Shown: positions 1-11,200 of the stretch, one piece after another
How positions within the stretch are numbered: the first letter of the stretch is position 1
Layout of the letters: the number at the start of each line of letters is the position of its first letter
From: Ifrita kowaldi
Lineage: Eukaryota; Chordata; Aves; Passeriformes; Cinclosomatidae
Assembly: GCA_013398055.1 (NCBI GenBank)
Contig: VZRS01009527.1
Span: 183,323 to 247,322 of the forward strand
DNA: 64,000 nt
Reading direction: 5' to 3'
Program-made: the position numbers and the translations under genes
Notes under the pieces: model-generated
Told to the model about the DNA's origin: nothing
The model's input: the letters and a program-made list of their open reading frames with translations, nothing else
Database searches by the model: none

Positions 1-784
1 GAACAAGACATACTCAAGTACCGAATCTCACTTTTTAAACATCTTAACCACATCAAAATAACTTGTTGGAATTTTTCTACTGTACACATATAAATGAGAA
101 TTTTTTACTCTCATGTTCTGAATGAGACATTAGCTGACTGTAAGGTCCAGCAATCATAATCTCAGATGGAGTTTAAAGCTTAATAGCTGTTCCTTGCTTT
201 AAATGTGACTCTCTTGCTTTTGTGTGTCTTTCTTTTGGGGCCAGTATTATAAGAGGAACGGGGCTTCAAACAATTAACACCTGAATGGTGTTTTGTACCT
301 AATTGTTGTGATGTAAGACAGCATTTGAAGTTTACTCTTTTAATTAAAGATGTCTGGAATAGTGTTATTTAACAGCATGAATTGTTCTGAACTTCAGGTT
401 CCTTTTTTACCAATCTTTATTTGTAGTGTAGTATCAACTTACGTTTGAAATATCACTTTGCTGAGTTTCTATGGACATTAAAGTTTGGGGTTCAGTAAAA
501 GTTAAGCCAGCTAATTTTCTCCTATCCTTTTCTTGTCAAGTGGTTCTACTCTGTGCCAAAGTTAAAAACTAGATTATCTTTTAGGCAAGAGTAGTTTGGA
601 TCCAATGTTTGCTCACATGACTTGAACTCTTGATATTTTTTGTACAGTTTTTGTAAAAGGTATTTTCTGGTGTTATTTAAAAATACTAGAAAGATAAAAA
701 TGAGCTATCTTACTTGTTTATAAAAAGGAATTTTTAATAAGAAGTGGTTGAATGTAAATGAATGTCCCAATACAATGTCACTAT

Positions 785-824
785 CATATATATATAATAT
801 ATAAAAAATAATATATATAATGAT
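785..824. repeat. AT-rich low-complexity tract
   Basis: About 40 bases made only of A and T apart from the flanking bases, mostly alternating AT with an A6 interruption. The two halves are roughly inverted copies, so it could extrude as a hairpin. It is an ordinary intronic microsatellite. Confidence 0.8.
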
Positions 825-1288
825 GTTTTTTCTGTGCAAACTTAATTTTAAATTATTCCCACCAGATTGCTTTTAGTGCTCAGGCTTGTTAGAAATGAGC
901 CAAACCTTCAATGTGCTTTTTGTTTATAAATTTTTATATTGTGTATGAATTGTATGCAGTGATTCAGTAAGGATAGAGACTTTTATCAGTTTTATGTTTA
1001 TTATTTGACTAGAATCATTAGCTCAATGGGAAGTAAATTATTTTCCATGGATTTTAGTGCATTTCTGTGAATTTGAGCTGTAAATTCAGTCACAAAAATT
1101 CCAGTTTAAAAATATCCGGAGGCATCATGCTAAACAAGGATGGTTTTGGAACTGCAGAGTATGTCCAGACAACAAAGCCATGTAATGTGAATTCTTCCCT
1201 GCCTCCTTCTTGGTGGGGAGTCTCATTTGTGTGCCTGCAATGTGGAATGGTGTGCAAACAGATAGTGTCATTCTGCTCTCCTCTAGAC

Positions 1289-1316
1289 AAAGGTGAAACT
1301 CAAATGTTTCACCTTT
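1289..1316. repeat. perfect 11-bp stem, 6-nt loop hairpin
   Basis: AAAGGTGAAAC at 1289-1299 is the exact reverse complement of GTTTCACCTTT at 1306-1316, with loop TCAAAT. No associated gene or transposon end was recognised. A single hairpin of this size could occur by chance in a window this long. Confidence 0.7.
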
Positions 1317-4300
1317 TTTCTGCAAAACTGTAAATATTCCTCAGGTTTCATGTTAGGAAAGAAACTTGATTGCCTGGGATGTTCCAATAGTCAGAAAAGG
1401 AAAGGACAGTTGTTTGGTTATGAAATGCATTCTAGTTGGTCATTGTTTTTATAGACTCTGAAATTCCAGTTTGGCATATGTGATACTTTTTTTTCCCCCT
1501 TAGGCTTTCACCATGACAGATAACTTATTGTCCAGGAGAAGGAGGTTTCCTCACCAAGGTTCCCTGTTGTTGCTTTTACTCGTTCATTTCTCATGGTGGA
1601 AATGTGGATATAGCTTGATAGTTTTTATAGCCAAATTTCTTAGCCTGTTAAGACTGCCATAAGTAATGACATCAGAATAGATCAGATTTTTTAATTTCTG
1701 TAGTTTTTAATGCCACTCAGCATGGGTTTCTTCACTTTTGCTCATCTCATTTGCCCAGACTCAAGTCAAACTTCTGTCCTGTTTCTGAAATAAGCCCATA
1801 TGCACTATGTGACTATTTGTAGTTGCTGAGGGTTTGATTTTGATATTTGGAAAATCAGATTTGGGAGTGGAAAGTTAGTGTCTCCTTTGCAGTTATATAG
1901 CTAGTAGTCATTTCTTCTAACGTGCTACAGATATGGTGTTTCCTGGTTGTTTTGTGGGTCAGTGTAGATCTACTCAAAATAATCTTACCATGGATTTTAT
2001 TTTTGTTCCTTGTGGCAATTTAGAAAATTGTGAGCCTGCACTCTCGAGGAATGCAAGTGTTTAGAATGATTTATGTTCAGGTAGACTCTTGGTTTGTCAT
2101 AAAATGGTGCTCTGGTGACCTTTTCCCAGGCTACTTTGTAGTTCTCTTCTGACTTACCATTTATTTTTTATTGTAACCTACAGCTGCCATCCAGTTTTTT
2201 TTAAGGCCTCCACAAACTCACAGTGCCCTGAGTGATAGTCATGAGTAAATGATTTTGTGGTTTAATCCATGGTGTGACAGTTTGTATTGTTGTTGTTGCT
2301 ATTATCATTAGTATTATTATCAGCTAGAAACAGGGAAAGAGCATGCACTATTAAACTGGTGCTGAAGATCTTAACTAGAAGCAACAGTGGGGTTTGGCAG
2401 ATTACAGCTGACATGACCCTTGTTGCTAAAACCACTTCTTTTCTCCTACAAGATAAAGTCTCTTGAGCCAGTGATCGCTCTGTCTTAATGAGCAAAAGGG
2501 CAAAGATTCCTCCCTGGTTTTTTGTGATTGTTTGGAGGTCTAGATTTGCTCTGCCCTCCTAATAGATGGCTTGAAGAGGATATGTCCTGAAATGTATTGA
2601 GAAGTGATAAGGTCTTGCTAGTGAAAGTTTAATACTGGGCTTTCAAAAATGTTTCTTTCAAAGGCATTACAAGTGTTCATACAATAGGAGCCATGACAAT
2701 TAGTTCAAGAAATTAATGCAGTCAGAATGACAAATCTAATAATTTCAACTAAAACGTGTCTATTGTCTGACTTCAAAGGATACTTTGTGGTTAGCCATGT
2801 AATATGTATTATTTTTGTCATTACTGTCATGATTTCTTCATATTTTAAGCATGCAGAAGACCATTAGTGTAACGTTTGCTTGCTCTCTATATTGCATACA
2901 CATCTTAATTTTGAAATGTGGTGAGAAATATGGTGAGAAAATTTTTGCTTCCAAAAATTATGTCCAACAAAATTAATTTGAAATTTGTTAATTTTTGACA
3001 ACGCAGAGTTCTGAGAATTGATTTAAAAATACAAGAAAAAATCCAAAAAAATAGCAGATGAATTACAGTTAAGGTAGGGTAGGGATACAGTATTGACTTC
3101 TCACATATTTACAAGTCTTGAAAGTCTAGTACTTAATCTTTTTCTTCTAGTTTCAATTCACTAATTTTCAAATGCTAACTATGCAGTTTTAAGACACTGT
3201 TGTGATTGAACATACTTCTGAAGAGTTAGTCCTCATTTCTGGAATCAAGTACCTAAAGTAAACTTCTAAGAAGTTTAAAGTTGGAATGTATAGGCCATAT
3301 ATTTACATGTTTTGTTTGGTTTTTTTTTCATATGGGAACAAAAAATTTAGTTAGAGTAGACAGTTATTCCGCCTGAGGAAATGATTCTTCTAAAAACTAT
3401 AGCAAAATTTGTAACTAAAATTTGTTTGTTCTAATGACTTCCAAGAGTAACACTGGGACTTCACACTGTGGTACTGGACACTATCAAAGGATTGGAAATA
3501 CTTTGTAATAATTTCTTACACATTTTTCTACCAACTCAGGAGCTGTACATCATCCTGGTTGAAAAGTCCTGTCTCTCCAAACTAACTGAAAAATCCACTA
3601 AGAATTATATTTAAACTCAGTTTCACTTAAAAGGAGTGTTTGTTAAAGCTACTGCAGGGTATGTTGGAATTGAAACTCGTTTAGGATTTGTGATTGTGTA
3701 TTTAGGGTTGATTTCTACCAGGAACAGATGGTACTAGCAGCAGACAGATGACAAGTCCTACAGCACAGAACACCTATTAAATGATATTTTGTAAGTGTGA
3801 GCATGAAATAATGAGAGTGTATTAAGGTGTTATTGCAAAATTTAGTTTTGAAGAGCAGATAGGCTATAGAGTTTTTATGAAGGGGAAAGTTGCATTCAGT
3901 CTATTTCAAAAAATACTTTAACCCAATGATTCCAGATCAGTAGATGTTGAACTATTTCAAGGACAAATTGAAGTTACATTGTAATATACTCTTGGGGAAG
4001 TCATAGACTGGTTATGGCAGTCTTACTGGATATGCATGGGATAAGGGATCTGCCTTTAAGGCATCTAGCTCTTTAAAACTCCCTGTACTTGTATGTGGTT
4101 ACTCTAAATCAATTACTGAGACAGAACCCAAACCAGGAATAAATTGTTTTATCTCAAAGGACACTTACTCAAAGGATACTTTAAAAAGAGGTAGGTTTGA
4201 AACCTGCATCTTTAAATTAGCATAGGTTTGTCCATTGTAGAAGTTTTGATCCATGAAATAAGCAACGACGCAATTAAAGCTTCTGGTTTAGGTCAAAAGA

Positions 4301-4672
4301 AACAAAGGTGGCATTACCATTGTTCTAGGTTAGGAGAGTTTATGAAGAAGCTCACAGTGCCAGTATCCATGTCACTTTACTCCAGATTTGGTTTTGGTTT
4401 TAGTGGGGTCATAAGGCCTTCTCCTATGCATTTCTCATGTTGTCATCTTATGCAAACTCGTGTGTAGGTGAAATACTTGTGAAACTTGATAAATGGAAGT
4501 AGTGGGAATGGCAGGATTATGTATTTTTCACGTCATGATACCCAAAGGCACATATAGATATGGTGCTGGGGCTTTTGTAATGCAGAACTATCATTCTGAA
4601 AACTGATTCCTTGAGAACTGAGCCCCTATATTGCTTTTTAGTTTAATGATAGCATTGACCAATATCTGGAAT

Positions 4673-4838
4673 GAAACTTGCAAGTTTCTTGTTGGGAATA
4701 TAAATTCCTTTGTTGTTTCTACTGGAAACAACAAGTTTAAAAAAGTTGAAAGTTCTCTTTCAACCATGTAAAACATGGTTAATACAAGCAGTGTGATCTG
4801 TTTCCTTTCTACCATTACAGCTGATTTAGAGCTGTAAT
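4673..4838. repeat. cluster of perfect short palindromes and stem-loops
   Basis: Five perfect inverted repeats lie within 166 bases: a 16-bp loopless palindrome GAAACTTGCAAGTTTC (4673-4688); a 10-bp stem with 5-nt loop (4710-4734, left arm TTGTTGTTTC); an 8-bp stem with 4-nt loop (4745-4764, left arm GTTGAAAG); an 8-bp stem with 3-nt loop (4762-4780, left arm AACCATGT) overlapping the previous one by three bases; and a 9-bp stem with 7-nt loop (4814-4838, left arm ATTACAGCT). A weaker 5-bp pair (GGAAT/ATTCC) sits at 4695-4708. The arms are unrelated in sequence, so this is not one repeat copied several times. The nature of the element is unknown; the pairing is exact. Confidence 0.75.
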
Positions 4839-7800
4839 AGTCCCATTTGCCTTGCAGATTTTTGAACTGGAAAATGTAGGTGCCACAACACTTGCTTTTC
4901 TGCGTTGTCAAATTCTGCTGCAACACTGCAATACTTGGAATCAAATAGCACCAACAGTGTTAGATTTTACATTCTGTATAACAGTGACTATTATGTACAA
5001 GATCCCTTCTCTAGTGAAACTTTTCTTTTAGTGTCATTTAAGTTTATGGAATTAAAGGAAGAATGTTAGGGCCAGTATTTATATTAGTATGGTAATATCA
5101 GTGCTGCAAGATGTCAGCTTCCAAAGTTCCTTGTTAAAGCTGAAAGCTGCCCTAGTGTTGTTTAATGTCGTCCTTTATATGCAGCAATTTGTATTTGCAG
5201 ATGAAATTTGTTCATCAAATTATTACTTTTTTAATAAAAAGTAGTTGATCTGTTCAGCAGTACTTTAGTAGCATTTAAAATACAGAATTCTTTTTTATTT
5301 TACTCAGATTTCATTTATTAAAATTCATTAATTAAATGTAAGTCTTCAAATGGAGCAAAATGAGAATTTTCCTTTAGTGGAAGTAAAAACTTCTTCATGA
5401 GAGGTTGCTGAATGCAGCGTTTCTGCTTTTTTAAACAAGTTCTGAAAACCAGTTTTTTTTAAATACAAAACCAAAAACTTTTGCACAGAGAAGTTAAACT
5501 AAAAAAAAAAAAATTGTTTGGAAGCATCAAAAAAATGCCAGCTATGAAACTAGAGGGGAAAGAAAGGCCAGGGCTTCTGTCAAAGCACCCTCAGCATGTG
5601 GAATATTTGTGGTCGGTAGATACCCTGGGGCTTGGGATTGTTGAAATACCAAACTCCGGAGTTGACCCAGAAAGTGACAAACCCTGAGTGTCCCAGCAGA
5701 GAGCAGGGACATCTCCAACCTCCTGCATACATATGCTTCCAGTTTGTACTCCCTGCTGCAGAACTGGGAGTTGGGCTTTGAGTATTTTCAATTTCTTAAC
5801 TTAAGAGCAGCAGAACTGAAATATTTGCATGACTGGAAACTCACAGCTTGGAAACAGGACTGGTGGAGTGGAAATGTTTCTTCTGTTTAAGCTGCTTTTA
5901 TGTTTATATCTTGGTGGTGACAGGATGCATAACATTTTTGCTAATAGAGGTTGGATTTTTTGGAGAAGTATGTCTGAAATTCATGAAAAGTTTGGACCAT
6001 GGGTGTTTCAGGGGAATACATTTCTGGTTTGGTGATTAGTGTATTTCTACATAAACGTCTCCCTTCTGTCCACTGTTTTATTGGTAGATTTCTGATTGGT
6101 TCTGTCACATTGGTTGGTGGTATGACTTGTGTCACTGAGATGTTAAAAAAAACCCCAAAATAAAACAAAGTTACCAACAACACAAGTGTGACGAACCTTT
6201 GTATAATAATGAGTTTTGCCGTTTGATTGGGGAATGCAGGTTTTGCTCATGTTCCTGTGTAAATTCTGTCTCTACAGAAGAATGTGCTCATGGCCCATCG
6301 TATTTTCTCTAATACTATGATGAAATTGCAGACAGTGTACTATCATACTCATTCTTATGTGTTCCTTAATCTCTAGTTTAAAGGCTCTTTAGCATTGTCA
6401 AAAAGGCTTCAATGCTAGCTACATGTAGGAGCTCTGTTCTCAGTACTGGAGGAATGAAAACAGATTTTCATTGCTGGCTGGTCTTTACTGTCTTTCAGCT
6501 GGAGAAGCAAGTTTAATATTTGTATTGCTTTTCTTTTTCCCTTGTGCTTCTAGTGTTTTTCTTTTTCCTTTCCTTTTTATTTTTTTTTCTGCCCCTTTTT
6601 TTTGGGTTTTTTTTTGGGATAACAAGTCCTTGGTGCCAGGGGCCTGTCTTTTATTATCCTAGATGTGTAAGCTGCATTTGAGACATCCTGGCAAGAAACT
6701 GGTGAGATACTATGTGGTGTTAGTGAAAAGTGTAGCATTGATTCCTTCGGGTGCATCAGTGTCAGGTTTGCACTGCTCAATTTGGAATTTCTTGCATGTA
6801 ATTCAGAAAATTTTGTTAGGAAACACTGCTAGTAAGGTGAACTGTGTAGCTTTGACTTTTTCTGAGCAGGGACTAAACAGGGAGTAGGTTGTTTGGGCCA
6901 AGGGGTTGTGTGTGTGGTGGTGTTTTCTTAGAGGGGGTGGTTCAAATGTTCTGAACTTGTCTTTTATGTTTCAGAAGAACTTCTTAGGTCTCAGCTCCAG
7001 TTTTGCTATAAGATCTTTCCTGCTGTGAACTCTAATTTTATTCTTATGTGATGCTAGCTCTGGAGCTGGGATTCACTAAATGAGGTTACTCTAGCAAGGG
7101 AGAAGAATGCTTTTCACAATAAAATGTCAATTAAAAAAGTATGTTAATTTTGTGATAGTCATGACACAACAGTTGAATTAATAGAAATATCTTGCCACTT
7201 AAAATTTCTAGCTGCATATAATCTTGATCCCCCACCCCCAGTGTATTTGAAACTCTACTAAAAAGATCCAGACATCCAAGTGAAGCTTAGGCCAGAACCA
7301 GGATGCTGACTGATAATCTGTCTCTTTTCTGATTTCTCACCAGCCTTCCCTCAGAGAGCAAACTGGTTGGTTCTTGTTCATTTTTATCACTGACTGTGAT
7401 GTGATCTTATTTTTCTGATTTAGCTGTATACTCTGGTGCAGGGAAATTGGCACTGATCCTGAAAGAGTTGAGAGATATTTTTTGTTAATCTTTCAAAAGA
7501 GAATCTTCATTGGTATATATTGTGCATTGATAAATAAGATCTCTTACCTTCAGAAGTACCTCAGATCAGCTTGAACTAATTAAAAGTACTGGGTGTTACT
7601 TGCAGAGTGGGTTTTTTGCAAAATAAATTTCACCTATATCTTCTCTTCACTTATTTACAGTAATTAAAGAGTTGAAATTGGATTCCACTATTTTTGCCCT
7701 TACATATTATAGCTTCTTTTTTATTTTCTATTAAAACAATAACTTTTGAAATGGCTTTAAACTTCACAAAGAAAATGTTTCTCACTAATTGTTGCATATG

Positions 7801-8147
7801 ACAATAACACAGTTTTTAACTGTGTAGGACAGACTCGAGTTCTTATCTCTGGAGACAAGTGAATGGTGATTTATAACTGGTGGGTTAATCTGAAGATATG
7901 ATGAGCATCCTGTGTGTGTCAGGAAAATAGTGGTTGACTGTGTAGGTGTTAAGAGCTCCTTAGGGAGAAGCATGCTTGTCCTAGTAAATGTGACTTATGT
8001 CTTTAGAGTAATTATGTTTTTTTTAAATATAAAATGTACAGTATTTGGAAGATGAACTTTTATGCAGTGTTTTTTCATAACATACAAAATGCTAAGACAT
8101 ACTTTTTTTATTTTAAGTAAAACCTTTTTTCCCCCCTCTTACCACAG

Positions 8148-8226
8148 GATAATGAGAAAAGGACCCCTTTACATGCTGCTGCCTATCTGGGAGATGCAGA
8201 AATTATTGAACTACTTATTTTATCTG
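8148..8226 (+). CDS. ANKRD28: ANKRD28 exon w1 (residues 38-64)
   Basis: Encodes DNEKRTPLHAAAYLGDAEII and then ELLILS plus the first base of a Gly codon. This is the first complete ankyrin repeat in the window, with the TPLH turn at 43-46. The acceptor is a long pyrimidine tract ending accacag; the donor is gtatgt. It enters in phase 0 and leaves in phase 1; the split Gly is completed by w2. The phase-0 entry matches the recalled upstream exon ending in DVNFQ. Confidence 0.95.
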
Positions 8227-11200
8227 GTATGTTCTGTTCCTGTTAATGGAAAACAAATAACTCTATGCACATCCAAATAAGTATTTATGTACATCTTAGT
8301 TTGTGTAGCTTTTATTGAGATATTTAATATACTTGAAATTAAAGATGCTTGTACTGAAATTTTGGGTTCCAGACTTACTAGTGTTACAATACTGTGTAGT
8401 TGTGCTCTAAAACATTTCTTTGTAGAAAGCTTTTTCGGTTATAGCTATTTTTATTTGTAGCTTGATCAGCTTTCAATAGTTCAACACTAGTTTGAAGAAG
8501 TAGTAGCATGTACGTTACAGGTAGATGTTAGCAGCATTGCTGTCATTCTGAAATGCCCTTCAGAAATGCAATTACATTTGAATGTAGACCATGACATCCA
8601 GAGTTGGTTGTATTATTTTAAGTATCTTTGCCTGTTGGCTTAAATGCACAGAATATAATTAGGACCAGCTGAAAATGTTGAAATCTCATATTTTTTTCCT
8701 ATTTATTTGTACTAAAAAAAATTCCAGTTTCTGTAAAACAGTATACTTTGTGGTTTTTTTTTTTTTTAAACCAAGAAACTAAACCAAAAACCTGAAGAAG
8801 AACTTCATCACTGAAGGACTCTGAGTTGATTGTCTTTGATCTTGGACAGACCTACCCATCAGGTAGCTTGAGGCTGAATTTGTAATACAGAGCTTCAAGC
8901 TTGTATAGAAAGATGAAAACTTGTAGCAGTCCCACAGAACTACTTTAATCTTCAGTCTGCTTAATTGCACTCCTTACCTGTGCAAAGCTGGCTACTTCCA
9001 CTACCACCCCCCCATCAACCCTTTTTAACAAATTCTGCTTTAAGGACATGCTACTTTTAGGATTATAGGAGTCGCNACTAAACCAAAAACCTGAAGAAGA
9101 ACTTCATCACTGAAGGACTCTGAGTTGATTGTCTTTGATCTTGGACAGACCTACCCATCAGGTAGCTTGAGGCTGAATTTGTAATACAGAGCTTCAAGCT
9201 TGTATAGAAAGATGAAAACTTGTAGCAGTCCCACAGAACTACTTTAATCTTCAGTCTGCTTAATTGCACTCCTTACCTGTGCAAAGCTGGCTACTTCCAC
9301 TACCACCCCCCCATCAACCCTTTTTAACAAATTCTGCTTTAAGGACATGCTACTTTTAGGATTATAGGAGTCGCTTCCAGACCTTCAGCTGAAATTGCTA
9401 GGCATAATTTAATTTGTTATAATATTAGTATGATGTAATACTTTCATTATATACATTAGTTGTATGCTCTCTATATAATTATATATACATATAATAAATA
9501 TAGGTGATGTGATATTAATTAATATAGCTATGTTATGAACATACTCTGCAGTGACATTTTGTCCAGAAAAGTTCACTTTTGAAGAGGTGCAAGGTTTGAA
9601 AATGTAAAAAGGTGCTGTTTTTCCCTGTCAAGAAGAAAGGCAAGTTCTGGTGATTCTTGAAAATATGCAGTGACCCCTTTCAACAACTAACAATGTCAGA
9701 AACTTAGCAAAGTTGTGGTCAGCTACTTCTGAGAGTGAATCATCCAAGGATTGGATGAGCACAGTCCATTTACCAGAACTGTGACAGAACAGTATACCCC
9801 TCTCTCAGGCAAAGGGCTTATGGAAGGAGGGAAATTCTAGTTTAGATGGGACTGAAACAAGACCCTGACTGGTGGGCAGCGGTAGGAGAAGAAATATTAG
9901 TCCTGCTATTTGGGCACATAGCATGGGTTTAAGTGTAAGGGAAAATGGAGGACAAAGAAGGGAGGTAAGAATTAGGGCTATGTGAATAATCCAAAACTGA
10001 GCAATTGCTTGGAGAGCTTGTGGGTGCTGCAGTGTCTGCAGATTGTTCGGGGGTGATATGTCCCAGATAGCATTTTTAAAATGAAAATCAAGATTTGCCT
10101 ACAGCAAAACAATGCATTGGATAGCTGCAAATCAAAAGATTTGAAAGCTGTGGCAATGTCAATCCAACCTTGCTGTGCTCACGTGCTGTGCTCTGGATGG
10201 GAGTACCATGTTGTGCCTTGCTGGAGAGGCACAGCCTCCTGAAAGTCCTAGGGAGAGGCTGCACTGGGAGTGAACCAGGGTGGCACAGTGAGGGATGCAC
10301 AGGTAGGTGTGACTTGTTGACACGTTTGTGAGTGAAGAGGGCCATTGGTTTCAGGATGAAAATGATGTCTGAGTGTTCAGGCTGTTCAGTTTGCAAGGCT
10401 GTGCTGTACTTGGGCACAAATCTGTATATTACCTGCCTGCAAGCAGTAGTTTTAGGCAAGCCTCTTAAATCTTTAAAAAGTAGTCACCAATTTAGTCTTC
10501 TTCATTTCTCGATGCTGGATTTGAAATCTTTGTGGTTGGTGAAGTGTGAGCACTCAGCTGTATCAGAAGTGCTGAGCCAGCTGCTTCTCAGAGAAATCAG
10601 GTCTAGATGTCTCAAAATGCACAAGCTATGATTTGTCTTTTAGCTCTCTTAATTGAAAGATGGGGAGCAGAGGTTAAGTGTATTTATCCTCTCGATTTCA
10701 TGAAGATAAGGAAAATTCATCTGTTGTGTTTCAGCTGGAAATCAAATCTCTCCTTTGAGACAGATGTATAATGTTACATTTTGTCATAATAGATGAGCAT
10801 TAGGGAGCAAATAAAGAGCATCTGTTACCACAGCAAGGCTTGAAAACTGTCGTGTTGCAAGACCTCTTTTTTAAAATTGAGGAAAGTGGTTTGTTGAACA
10901 AATAGCATTTCTGTGCAACCATCTCCTCTGTGCAGTGAATTTGCATGTAAAAATTTTGTATGTGACTTTAACTGACCTATTGTAACATACCTGCACAAGG
11001 GATTGAATTAAGTGTAGACTACTTTCATCCTAGCATTTCTCACCTTGTGAAAGCTTGTCTTTGCAACTTATAATGTCCTCTAACATAGCTTTGCTGGGAT
11101 GTTACTAGGAACCACTTTACTGTTTTTCTGCTGTGCAAACTATTCTACAAAGACTGTTTTCTTTGATGTTTTTATTCTTTCTTCAAACTGGACCTCAAAA

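Larger units (their letters stand above)
1..8147 (+). other. ANKRD28: intron upstream of exon w1 (5' part beyond window)
   Basis: AT-rich intronic sequence ending in a pyrimidine-rich acceptor (cccctcttaccacag). I searched it for the expected preceding exon, which should end in the codons for DVNFQ followed by a donor, and did not see it. It holds an AT microsatellite near 785-824, a hairpin at 1289-1316 and the stem-loop cluster at 4673-4838. The open frames here are short, mostly lack an ATG start and resemble no protein I know. Confidence 0.75.

Noticed and set aside
4591..4944. 117-codon minus-strand open frame over the stem-loop cluster
   Set aside because: It begins at TTG, has no recognised domain, codon use is that of AT-rich intron, and the unusual signal here is the inverted repeats rather than coding potential.
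10088..10631. Overlapping frames of 123 (minus) and 99 (plus) codons
   Set aside because: They overlap on opposite strands, share no recognised motif and fit a GC-richer intronic patch with fewer stops.
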